Source: Lindgomyces ingoldianus (lineage: Eukaryota; Ascomycota; Dothideomycetes; Pleosporales; Lindgomycetaceae). From it: a stretch of 64,000 nt of DNA. Of the stretch, positions 23,101 to 34,030 are shown one piece after another. Under the pieces are notes generated by a model, which had not been told where the DNA came from, did no database searches, and saw only the letters and a program-made list of their open reading frames with translations. How positions within the stretch are numbered: the first letter of the stretch is position 1; every line of letters starts with the position of its first letter. Position numbers and translations under genes: made by a program. The stretch lies in contig NW_022985168.1 of the NCBI RefSeq assembly GCF_010093535.1, forward strand, positions 1,142,537-1,206,536. The letters are read 5' to 3'.

Positions 23101-23642
23101 CTCGGATCTAACAGCTTGAGCGAGATTTGAACTGGGACACATTTCTCGTTGGTCATGAAGTCCCAGTTCTGCTGTATATACCGCAGAATCTCTGCCAACA
23201 TGTCAGCAAAAGCCCCATGCACCTTGAATTGGTTCTAATAGACTTCACAGCTATTCATTCTAGACTGGACCGCGTACTAACCTTCCATCTGGTGACTCCC
23301 TGCTCCAAAGCGGCCGGCGCCAGGGGCAGTTTGGCTTCTACTCTGACTGGAGTCACTTCCATAGCTTCCATCTCTGCTCCTACGCTGCGTGGCTCGCGAC
23401 CGTTCTAAGCTTGTGGGCCTTTGCACATGTGGAGTATCGTCTTCTTGCGGCTCTGCAGGGGAGAAAGCCCCGTAGCCACCAGGGCGGCGGTTGCGACGCG
23501 ATTCGCCGCTGGGCCGCCGTTGAGAGCCATATTCATCGTCCACCGCCCCAAAGTTCCCGTAACCACCATTGCTGGAGAATCCATTCGTATAACCTCCCGT
23601 GCCGTTAGGGCCCGATCGAAGAGAGCCGGGGAGTCGTGACAT
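20176..23642 (-). CDS. SEC8: Exocyst complex component Sec8
   Basis: A subunit of the octameric exocyst, which tethers secretory vesicles to the plasma membrane at growing hyphal tips and septa. Three exons on the minus strand: 23642-23282, 23191-20902 and 20830-20176 (introns of 90 and 71 bp), 1101 aa. The first exon encodes a disordered Gly/Arg/Ser-rich N-terminus. The join HQME|EILRYIQQNWDFM restores the family's start, with a CTGAC branch site just before the acceptor. The Sec8 core follows (KAIVNEHHQGFNSSIGTFHKIQ, about 160-185) with predicted coiled coil. The third exon supplies the C-terminus (LNILVLQQNLKNI...AREYGRGFGVPGERF). The length is usual for filamentous ascomycetes. It shares a promoter region with CTR9. 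Confidence 0.93.
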
Positions 23643-24205
23643 GACGGTATTATGCGTCGCGAAGGGGGTTCGGTAGGCTAGGAGAAGGCTCCAGGGTCAT
23701 GGTGTATACAGAAGGGTTCGCGCGTCGGCCAAACCGTCCGAGGGAGCTTCACTACTGCGGAGGGAGCTTCGGAGGTTGCATTAGAATGGTAATGGATCTG
23801 ATCAACTTCAGGGTAGCCGCAACAATAGCAGCGCCAAGCAACTCAACACGATGAATCGCGAGGACACGACAGCGAGCGAAGGCGGTAGAGAGTAGAGCCT
23901 GCCCTCGTGTTCGACGACCCCTCGCTTTCTTGTCCACTCTCTGGTGAAACGCCATTCATCCTCGACAGCGCGCCAAGACATTTAACTCGCCGCAAAGTTT
24001 CTCCGGCCCGCTGCGCTCAAAGCTCCATCTCGCCCTCACCTCAATTCATTGTCCTCACTTTCAGCGTGGGCGTCGGCAAACCTCGCGTTTCTCATTGCTA
24101 CCACCCTTCCAAGCATGGGCGCCCCATAATAAACACCCAACCCCACCTCGGAACAGGTCCAGCTTCCAATCCCTTTCGCGTTCTTCTCCATCGCACTCCT
24201 CCAAC
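23643..24205. promoter_or_regulatory. Bidirectional promoter SEC8/CTR9
   Basis: 563 bp between the start codons of two divergently transcribed housekeeping genes. It is CT-rich on the CTR9 side and has no TATA box near either start. It contains no independent gene. Confidence 0.6.
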
Positions 24206-27200
24206 ATGGCTTCAACGTACGATCAAGCGAACGGGATGAACGGCCACGCCGCTCTATTTCCTCCCCCGCGATACTCGGAGATTCCCCCGGCAATCTCTGT
24301 CGCAGTCGCCGAAGTCGATGGACCAATCGATGTCGAAATCTCCCTGGACGAGGACATCCAAGACGACCCGACGGAGCTCTGCACGCTGCTGGAAAATGAA
24401 CAGAGCGACAAGAGCACGTGGGTCAAGGTCGCCATTGCATATGCAAAGCACAAGAAGCTCGACGTTGCGATAGAGGTGCTGAGCAGGGCCGTGGGCGCCT
24501 TCACAAGGGCACGCGCAGAGGACAGGCTGAGCATTTTGAATGCTCTCTGCTGGTTGTATCTTCTCAAGTGCCGCGAAGCTCCACGCGTCAAACCTGGTAT
24601 GTCCAGCATCCTCTTTCATAGTTATATTGGACTTGGATGCTCACTTTTACAGACGGCCAACTGCCTTCCGAGGCCAGGACCAAGGATTTCTATATGCAAG
24701 CCGCCACCAGCGTTCTCAACGATGCATCCCGCATCAGCCCGTCATACCCCCCCCTCTTCCTCGCGCGTGGTGTCCTCTATCTCCTCCGTGCATCTCTTCA
24801 AGCGCCCTCCACCGCAGCTGGGCCGGGCCAGATCAGCGCCGAGCGCTTGGAGACGCTGAAACAAGCAGCAAAGTGCTTCGAAGATGCCCTCCGATCCTCA
24901 GGCGGTAAGAACTTGATGGCCAAGATGGGAAAAGCCAGAGTGAATTACTCCATGGGCAAATGGGCGGATGCCTTGAAGCTCTACCAAAACGTATTGGAGA
25001 GCTCTCCTGACTTGATTGATCCGGACCCACGGATTGGGATTGGATGCTGTTTCTGGCAGCTTGGCTTCAAGGATGATGCAGCCGGAGCCTGGCAGCGAGC
25101 GCTCGACCTGGTAAGCACTCGGAGTCGAGGCCGACTCGAAGTTGGTCGCTAACTCTTCTCAGAATCCCAAGTCAAAAGTCGCCCTCATCCTCCTCGGAAT
25201 CTACAACTTCCACCTTACAGCCCGTCTTCCACCTTCCGACCCACAATTCGTAACTCTGTCGAAGAAAGCAATGGGCCAATACATCGCGCCTTCATTTCAG
25301 CTGGACAACAAGTTCCCCTTGACCTGCGCAACCCTCGGCAGCTGGTACATTGTGCGAAAAGGACTCGACAAGGTCGAGGTTCTTGCTCGACGCGCCATCG
25401 AACTGACCGACGTCAATGCCATTGCCAGTGACGGCTGGTACCAGCTTGCCCGAAAGGAGCATCAGAACGAAGACATTACGAAAGCCATGGATTACTACAC
25501 AAAAGCTGACCAGGCCCGCGGAGGCGATGAACGAGGCTACATACCCGCCAAATTCGGCTCCGCCCAGATGAGAGTTCTGATGCAGGACAACGACGGAGCC
25601 AAGTTTCGACTAGAGAAAATCCTTCAGCAGCAGCCCATCGTAGAGGCGCAGACTCTACTGGGTACCCTTTATGCAGAAGACGTCTTCACTGCCCAGACGA
25701 CAAAGTCAAAAGAGGATAGATCAGCCGAGCTGAAAAAAGCACTGAAGTATCTTGAAGATGTGAGCAAGGCCTGGAAAGACCCGAAGAAGAAACAAACGCC
25801 TGACCAAGCTGTTCTCCTAAACCTCGCTAGACTCTACGAAGCTGATCATCCCGATAAGAGCCTTAAATGCCTAGAAGAGGTTGAGCAGATGGAACTTGAT
25901 GAAATCCCTGAGGAAGACTACCCTGAAGGAATCGAGGACGATGTTTCAGCGAAGGCGGCACTCAGGGAGCTCTTGCCCCCGCAGTTGCTCAACAACATGG
26001 GCTGCTTCCATTACCAGAGCGAACGCTATGCCCAAGCCAGGGATCTATTCCAGGCTGCTCTCAATGCTTGTGTGAAGGCCGCAAGCAAGGATGAAACAAT
26101 CGACACTGATGCCCTCGTCACCACTGTCAGCTACAATCTGGCTCGGACCTACGAGTCAGAAGGAATGCTAGACCAAGCGAAGGAGGTATATCAGGGGCTT
26201 CTGAACCGACATGCCGATTACATAGACGCCCAGATTCGACTTGCATACATCAATTTGCGACAGAGCCCAACCGATGAAGGCCCAAAGGCAGTTGCGGAGC
26301 TCTTCTCCGACAAAGAAAAACAGAAGAACCTTGAAGTTCGAGCGCTCTACGGATGGTATATCAGCAAATCCAAGAAGCGGACTCTGAATTTTGCCGAGGA
26401 TCAGGAGCAACGACACTACAAGCATACACTCCAATTGTGTGACAAGCACGACCGATATTCCCTTACGGGAATGGGCAATATCCACTTGGCCATCGCTCGA
26501 GAGATGCGGAGAGACACTGAACAGGATAAGGAAAAGCGCCGAAAGACATACGAAAAGGCTGTCGAGTTCTTCGACAAGGCGCTGCAGCTGGACCCAAAGA
26601 ATGCCTATGCCGCCCAGGGTATTGCCATTGCCCTGGTGGAAGACAAGAAGGATTTTGCGACAGCTCTTCAAATATTCACCAAGGTGAAGGAGACGATGAA
26701 GGATCATAGTGTCTACATGAACCTGGGCCACACCTACTGCGAGATCAAGCAGTATGCTCGCGCTGTTGAAAATGTATGTTAACCGAATGTGTGTGTCCGG
26801 TTCAACCACTGACCATCTGCAGTATGAAGCCGCTTTAGCCAAAGAGAAAGCGCGCGACCCAACAATTCTTGCCTGTCTCGGACGAGTCTGGCTCCTTCGA
26901 GGAAAGCAAGAGAAAAGTGTTCAAGGGATGAAGACTGCCCTTGATTACTCAAAACGGGCGCTCGAAGTGTCACCCGAACAGATCCATTTCAAGTTCAACG
27001 TCGCATTCGTTCAATTCCAAATCGCGCAACTCATCCAAGGCCTCCCCGACTCACAGCGCACACTCGCCGAGGTCGAGGCTGCAGCCGCTGGCCTCGATGA
27101 AGCTATCGAATCCTTCACTGCCATTGCCAGATCACCCAACCCACCCTTCCCAAAGAACGACATTGACCAACGCGCAAGTATGGGTCGGAACACCATGCGC

Positions 27201-27920
27201 AAACAGCTCGAGCGTACCCTCCAAAGCCAACGCAAATATGAAGAAGAAAACGCTGCAAAGCTCCAACAAGCCCGCGAACTCCGCGATGCCGAGCTCCGGA
27301 AACGCGAAGAGGAGAGACGAAAAGCAGAAGAAGCGGCTGCGGAACAGAAGCGCAAAATTCAAGAGGAGCGGCAGAAGATAGAAGAACGGGATCGGGAGTT
27401 TATAGAGAAGCGTCTAGAAGAAGAAAAACGACGACAAGAGTTTGTTGAAGAGATTGAAAACCGCAAGACCGAAAGGAGCAGTAATCGTAAAAAGGGCGGC
27501 AAGAGGAAGAAGAAGGGTGATACGGATGAATCTGAGACTGAAGGTCTAGACTCAGACGCTGCTGACCGTCCTAGGAGACGTAGGACCAGTGCGAGCGGAA
27601 CAGAGGGGCTGTCAGAGACAGAGCGTCCGAGGCAGAAGAAGAGGAAATTGGAGAGGAAAGGTGGGAAGCCGAATAAATTCAAGTCGGATGAAGTCATTAT
27701 CGACAGTGACTCGGAAGGTGAGGCTGATCTTCCGGCCGATGAAAATGGTGCTGGTAGCGCTAGAGGAAGCAGTGAGAGTGCAGATGAAGCGGTCTCAGCA
27801 CCCCGTCCCCGCAAGACTGCTCGTGTCATCAACGAGGACGAAGACGAGGAAGAGGCGGGTTCTCCGGGGACTCAGAACAACGGTAATACAACTATGGTGG
27901 ATGAAGATGAGGACGAGTAG
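24206..27920 (+). CDS. CTR9: Paf1-complex subunit Ctr9 (TPR protein)
   Basis: The scaffold of the Paf1 complex, which travels with RNA polymerase II and supports histone H2B ubiquitination and H3K4/K36 methylation during elongation. Four exons: 24206-24596, 24653-25110, 25163-26773 and 26823-27920 (introns of 56, 52 and 49 bp), 1185 aa. The N-terminal motif DVEISLDED is followed by some 16-18 TPR-type helical repeats (about 60-890; for example NNMGCFHYQSERYAQARDLF). A long charged coiled coil (about 930-1010, Glu/Arg/Lys-rich) and an acidic, lysine-rich disordered tail ending in a DEDEDE-like run complete it. Length and architecture are those of Ctr9/Tpr1 orthologues. Phases match at every splice junction. 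The start has good Kozak context (AACATGG). Confidence 0.94.
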
Positions 27921-28464
27921 CTCCATCTTTCTTTTTTGCCAGCCCGGGTCTGTGGCTTAGGTGATTTTTGTATGCATTAGCGCTCTGGCGTCTTTGGAAA
28001 TCCGTTTTCATATTCCTCCCGGAGATCAATCGGCGGTGGACTGGCGGATCTATATTTGGTGAGATGGGTACTGGAATAAAGTTCAAGTGTGTTGTTTGTT
28101 TGGGAACAAACACTTGCTAAAATCATGTAATTGAGAGTGTTTATCTTTAACCCACCCCGTCCATATAGCTACTAGCTACACATGTCAGTAGCTTTTCTAT
28201 ATTTCGGTTGCGTGCTCTAACTATCCCTAGGACAATGACGGAAAGAGACCCGGGACTTCGGTAGACGTCAAGGCGGAATGGGCGATACTTCATATCCAGC
28301 TTCAAGCGGATACGGCTGGGAAGAGAAGTGGGAGGGTAGGATATCGAAGGTGTTGAGCTAGAAAGGGGCGGCTGGGGTTCTCTCGGAAATAGGTTGATTC
28401 AGGATCTATGCTAGAAATAGGATAATAGACGTTAGCTAGCCAGGCGCCTGTAGCTACGGTGTGG
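27921..28464. other. Intergenic, 3' region of CTR9
   Basis: Contains the 3' UTR of CTR9 and AT-moderate sequence. No gene or repeat is recognised. Confidence 0.6.
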
Positions 28465-30170
28465 GATCGGCCATTAACTGCTGGCCCACTAGCTTCAAAG
28501 CCAGTTTGAGGTTTGTAGCCATGCCTTCTCTTACCAATCTTATATTCACTAGCTTCAGCCCTTTCCTAAGCTGGAAGCTGTCGCGGTGCAGGACTCTCTG
28601 TAGTTCGCTTCCACGTGCCTACGTCGTGGGTTTCGATATCATATGACCCATCATCAGGAGCACCCATCCTCTCAGGTGCTTTCAGATACTGCCACGGTAC
28701 AACATCATTATATTCAGCATCCAACCCTTGAATCAGCCGCTCGAAGGTGTAGCTGTCATTGTAGTGATGAAGATGACCGCATCAAGCTTATGTCGAATGA
28801 GAGTGCTAAGCTCCTGTGTTGTAGCCTGGAAACTGCCATCGCCCTGGAAGAAAATGGTGCAGCTACCGGTTTGGAGTTCTCGTTTCGCGAGAGATATTCC
28901 TTGGGTCGCGGGAAGCATGTGACCGATGGATAACCAGATTCCGGAATTAATCAGTCTAGTCTTTGGAGGGAGGACGAAGTCGCGGCTGCCCATGAGTGGA
29001 GTGTCATTAGCACAGGCAATGATATCTCGGGGGCGGAAAAAAGAAGATAAGCGTAGGTAAAAAGTGTCCTGGTTCATGGGGGCCAAAGGGTCAATGGGAG
29101 GGAGTGATTTTGCTAGATTTCGGATTATGGGAAGGCTTTTGTTCGTTTAGATTTGCTCGGGTAGATTCGTAGAGCTTAGCCGGTCCAGAGGCTTCCTCAT
29201 GAAGTTTTTGATGTGGAGGTTATGAACTATTGATTCTGCAATTCAATGCTCTTTCGACGAAAAGCGATGGCGATGTCTTTCCTCGGCACCGTGGACCAGC
29301 CATGGGTGTTTGTGTCACTGAGCAATGGACTGAACAAAAAGGCTAGATCTGCCGAGTCTACGTATGGAGTACAGTCGAGCGATCCGTAATTGCCAGCATG
29401 AGCCCCGTGATAGTGGGCAGGGTTCCATTGATGATGCCACCTCTGAAGGTCAGGCCGAAGGTAAGGAAACCAGTTATACGTGCAAACTCGCTAGCTTCGC
29501 ATGTGATTCCCATATAGTGCTGCAAGGCCATCTATAAGAATGTATAGCTGCTCCGAGGAATATATTCTTTTGAGAACCGAATCCACAACCACACTCTCGA
29601 ACTCTTCCCCATTCGAAGGAAGAGAAATGTCTAGAGACGTGTGTAATGAAGACTCAGGTACTTGGACTCCAACCATATCAGAAGGTATTTCGATATAAAC
29701 ACGCCGGCTTTCCTTAATACATTTCTCCAGACCCCCCGATCAAGAAGCCCTAGAGCCATGGAAGGGTCGAAAAGGCCAGCTTGCGCAACGGTAAATCTCT
29801 TGTAAATATCGGTATACACCCGCATATCCCCATCGCATACACTATGGTGTACCATAGCCTTATCTCCGTTTGCCTTTCGGGCTGCGGTCCCCACAATTGA
29901 ACTACTGGCTCAAATTCTGCGTACGATCCGGTAACGGCATGGAGAGCTGACAGTTCCCATATGTTGTGAGAGTGCTAAAATTCCTTTGATCCGAGCGTAG
30001 CCATCCGCGGCATATCCGGCGTTTAGTCCATTGCAGTTCCCGATCCATTTGAGACCCGCTGGCTTGAGGAGATCTGAGGCTCGCAAGAAGTAGTCACCGG
30101 GACTCTATAGACAGACCCAACACTAAGCTGTCTAAGGCGTGTAAACATGTCCTGGGCCAAGCTCACCGTT
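28465..30170 (-). pseudogene. Pyruvate decarboxylase-like ThDP enzyme, pseudogene
   Basis: The minus strand keeps the order of pyruvate decarboxylase (ThDP-dependent alpha-keto-acid decarboxylase) from end to end, but in at least three frames. The N-terminus has [27 protein letters not shown] (about 30095-30000) and [27 protein letters not shown] lies near 29850, the NT/GWS region near 29300, and the C-terminal ThDP domain WLSIGHMLPAT and GDGSFQATTQELSTL at about 28965-28815. HYNDSYTFERLIQGLDAEYN continues in another frame from about 28768. Single-base shifts can be placed near 30105, 29896, 29725 and 28765. The catalytic Glu of NCNEL is Gly here. The size of about 1.7 kb matches a full-length gene. 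It is dead, and not extremely AT-rich. Confidence 0.88.
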
Positions 30171-31402
30171 ATGCTCATGCTGAAACTGGGGGATTGTTAA
30201 TTTAGTCGGAAATGAGGCAGAGAAGCATGCAAAGCTGGGGTCCATATCGAACTTCGGTAACTTTACCAATATATCTGCAGACTGAGAATCTTAAAGGAGC
30301 AGTGAGAGCATTCGCATTCTGCATGCTGAGTTGTAAGCACCAGAGTCGTTTCAGGTTGAGGCGAAATGCCATGTCATATTGTGCCTTTCCGGATTAAAAC
30401 AAGCGCACTCGGATTTATCTCAGCATCCGATTTCCATCAAATCACCCTCAATTCTCCCTTCGTCCATCACCGTCATCAACACCAAATCCTTCATACCTCA
30501 GTCCACACTTGCATACACACCGTTTCAATCCAGTATCGGAGAATTATTCGGCTCTATGCGCCGCACCTGTTCTTTGGGTCGACCAAAATCTCTTGAAACG
30601 CATGGTGCCGGATATCAGATTCGCCTCTGTCTCTGCTCATGCCCCTGACCTATTGAGATGCCTTACGAACAAAAGCAATCTTCCATGCATACGTAAGAGG
30701 GCACCAAATTGTCCCTAGTAGCGTGGTTCATCATGTGTGAGCCTTAGCCACGGTAATCTCCCGCAACCCTAATCTTTCTTCTGTTCTGTCCACCGTCCAG
30801 TCATTTCTTTCAACGTCTCATCTTTCCCAGTCGAGCATTGATTCTATTACAGGACACCTCAAGATTGTTCGACCTCAGTCTCGTGCAAAAGCTTGGCCCT
30901 TCTGACCCACACGCTCCGTCAATCACCGTTCGTTATTCATGACAGCTCATGAGTCGCAAACCCGGAATCTAGTCGCCTTCATTGTGCTTCTTGCGGCCCA
31001 AAACCACTTGTGTAACTTCTCTCTTATCTACGCTTCTAGTCTCTATATGCATGGTGTGATGTGATAGTTCAATTGGCACACGTCGTCAACCATGGGTCAA
31101 CTAGGATGAATCGTGTCTCTTGGCACGGAGAGCATATGTAGCCGCTGAGGCACTCCTCGCGAAGCCTTGAGCCAGCGAATTCATTCGTATCAGTCGTTCG
31201 TTACTGAAGCCATGTTTGCTGCTGATGGCGGTGGTTGGTGGTAGTGAATAGTCCTCTTTATTAGTCTTATTTCAAATTTCCCACGCTTTTTGCACGATTT
31301 GTACTGCCCTCGCTTCCACTTCCTCGAGAGCTGGGCTCTCTTTATAACACACCCTAATCATAATATCCGCCTCCGCAAAGAGACATAACGTTAATTGCCA
31401 AA
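30171..31402. other. Intergenic, promoter of the F-box-like gene
   Basis: 1.2 kb without a supportable gene. The last 150 bp contain CT-rich stretches and a TATAACA motif (about 31342), fitting a promoter for the gene starting at 31403. Confidence 0.55.
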
Positions 31403-33216
31403 ATGACAGCCTCACTCTCGTTTCCACAACTTTCGCTTGATCTTCCTAACTCTCGAATGAGCGTGGACTTTTCGAAATTCGCAACAGATTTCAGCGCTAT
31501 AACAACTGGGGAGCCTGAAAGATATAGGGCGCCTTTAAGTTTGGACAGGATACATCCTCCGTCATATCACGACAATGAACGACGCGCAAACCCTTACGGA
31601 CCCTCTTTACCTCAGGTCACGGAGGTGGGAGAGGTAAATACAATCCCTCTTTCTCGACCGAGCTCATTCAGATGGAGATGGTACCCGTTGTCAAGAACCG
31701 TGTCGAACGCATCGACAGCCTCAAACACAACTACAGCTGTCTCTTCAACTTTCTCCAACGTGCGTTTAGCTTCCACCCATACCTCCTATAGTTTATCGTA
31801 CACCAACTCCCGCCCGATGAGCCCTTTTCCCGGGGAAGGATCCCACTTATTGTCATTGCCACCATCAATTCTAGAGAATATTCTATCGTATACGCTTTCC
31901 CTTCCACTGACCATCTCCATCGGCCCTGATGTTGATAACCGACATCTCCAGCTTCGATATCATCGCGCCGGACTAGATCATGTAAACCTCAAGCAAGTCT
32001 TGAACCACCCGATCTTCTTAGTTTCTCAAGATTTCCGGAAGGCCACACTCGAGATCATTCATACAAGATGTCAGTTTGTTATCGATCTCCATAGTATCTA
32101 CTACACCAATGTAAGATCTACCGTCGATGCCAATCTAAAGAAACATCAAAAGTTCTGGATGTATGGCACACCACAAATGGCCAAAAGTTCTCTCCGAAGC
32201 CTCTCCAAACTGCACATACGGCTCCCTGTTCCAAGTACCGAGGCAGGTGTCCGACGCGGCCGAGACGAGAAGAATTGGATGGATGGCAGTGACGGGAAGG
32301 GTGGGGGTGGCTATCGAGTCAAGAGCCTGAAAAAAGAACAAGAAGATGCCTTAGAAATCCAGAAATGTCTCACGGCTATCGTAAATATGGTCATGGCATC
32401 GCGAGACGTCTTCCTTGAAGCTCCACCCCTCACTCGAAGCCTCAGTACATTATCATCTCTTCGTCGCAAGCGCAGCACTAGAATTGAAAGAAGTAAAAGC
32501 GCTCAAGATTTTCGCCCTAGAACGGAACTGATTGAGGACCTGAGCGGCGTGCGGAAGCCGCTGAAACGCCTGGAGATTGTGTTTGTCAAGCGAAGTCCGT
32601 CGGCTTTGGTGTTGCAGGAAGTGTTAGGTTTTGTGCGGGAATTGAGAGCTGTGCCGGTCACGGGTTTCTCAAACTATTACTTTGAACTTAATGGTCAAAT
32701 GATTATTTGGGCAACAAAGCGGAGAAAGCGATGGCAAGGGTTTGAACCAGACGGGAATAGGCTTCTCAACGGTGAGCATTCCTAAACGAGCCCTTTCCTT
32801 ATCTGGGCCCTTGCTAATGTGAGCTAGATTTACAAAGACTCACGGTCCCTGAGAAACCTATCGAACCATTAAGCTCTCCGAAGGAGTTCAAATATGTAGG
32901 AGTGGATAAGAAGAGTCAGCAGCTTCGACTCCTGGACTCTGCGATCCGGAAGAGTGCGATTGTACTTGAGGGACCGAAGGTTCCGGAGAAGGATTTTCCT
33001 CCCCCACCGCCAATCCCTGAACGCTCTGTTCGCCGAAAACTATTGCCTCGAGCGGAGGCAAAGCTGAGGAGGAGAGTGGATAGTTTCGCGTTAATAATGG
33101 AGGAGGGAATGACTGAACTAGGGTCGATCGGGACGGTGACGACCGGGCATGTTAACCCGCCTACAATTGAAGATTTGCAAAAGATTGCGAGGGATATTAA
33201 GGAGGGGAATTACTAA
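31403..33216 (+). CDS. Conserved fungal protein with F-box-like segment
   Basis: Two exons, 31403-32771 and 32828-33216 (56-bp intron, phase 1), 585 aa. Function is unknown. The first about 150 residues are Ser/Thr/Pro-rich and look disordered. From about 153 the segment HLLSLPPSILENILSYTLSL followed by a hydrophobic stretch ending FLVSQDFRKATLEI resembles an F-box or F-box-like domain in the usual position before the ligand-binding part. A basic, glycine-containing linker follows (about 285-310). The C-terminal exon is charged and has a PPPPPIPERS motif. F-box proteins act as substrate receptors of SCF ubiquitin ligases, but the match here is weak. The start at 31403 is the first ATG after a likely promoter; M19 is an alternative. 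Confidence 0.7.
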
Positions 33217-33339
33217 TAATGGGCTAATGTGCTATGGCTGAAAGGAGGAATCTTTTCAGATAATATGTTGACACTCTCTGGAAGTATAATCAAACCTGCT
33301 CATCCATATAATTGCCTCATACCGAATCCATAACTTGAC

Positions 33340-34030
33340 TCGCCACCTTTTTTGGCTAGTGTCCACACCACACATTCTTAAAGCATTCTACACCATCGTT
33401 GCCACTGTATCTAAAATGTGAACTCTGTACTCCTTCTCCCCTCTCTCTCGGCATACTACGTTGCGCTCAAATTCGTACAAAACGTGCTCACGGCCTACGC
33501 GCCCTGATTCACAACAGCGTCTACCATCGGATTGAAAGTCTAAGCGCCGAATTCCGTAAACTTGACGTTGTCGGATCGCTTCAGATGCTGCTCCAAGCTT
33601 GCATCCACTCCAACAGGTTTGTAGTCTTTAATGATCGCGGCTTGCACATCGTCAGGGTACGGTGTCACAAGCCGCAACTTGTCAACTCCAAATTTTCAAC
33701 GCTTTGTTGAACGCACATCGTTCCCGGAATGTCCATTCGACTTGTGATGGTCTTGCATAGCTCTTCGCCAGCAGCGAACCCTAGCCTGAGGATATACCGC
33801 TCCAGCTTATAATATTGACGGTTGCATGTGCCAGGAGAGTTGCCGCTTCAATGATCGCTTAGGGTTCGAATTAGAATAGAGCAGTCGCGGAGGAGTCAAT
33901 GGTGGTGGCCGGGAAGCAGGTGGGGTGTATGGTGGTGACGGGGGGGATTGAAATAATAGCGGTCGTAAGGAGCTCGAGAGCGATGTTTGAGGAGGGCACG
34001 AGGATGTCTCTGCGGATACTCTGGGCAGTA
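33340..34030 (-). pseudogene. Asp/Glu racemase-family (maleate isomerase/AMDase-like) pseudogene
   Basis: Reading the minus strand across frames gives family landmarks in order: RRDILVPSSNIALELLT (about 34020-33970), EAATLLAHATVNIISWSG (about 33865-33810), LGFAAGEELCKTITSRMDIPG (about 33785-33725), KLRLVTPYPDDVQAAIIKDY (about 33680-33620), AVSTFCTNL (about 33500) and LDTVATMV...ALRMCGVDTS (about 33415-33357). Three in-frame stops fit CAA to TAA (twice, about 33877 and 33867) and TGG to TAG (about 33800), all CpA-to-TpA on one strand. Frameshifts are also present (for example about 33690). Family members are cytosolic racemases, isomerases or decarboxylases of small dicarboxylic acids. This copy cannot make a full protein. 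Confidence 0.8.

Noticed and set aside
23192..23234. Alternative acceptor (AG at 23236-23235) for Sec8 intron 1
   Set aside because: It would break the reading frame; the acceptor at 23193-23192 keeps phase and restores the conserved Sec8 N-terminal sequence.
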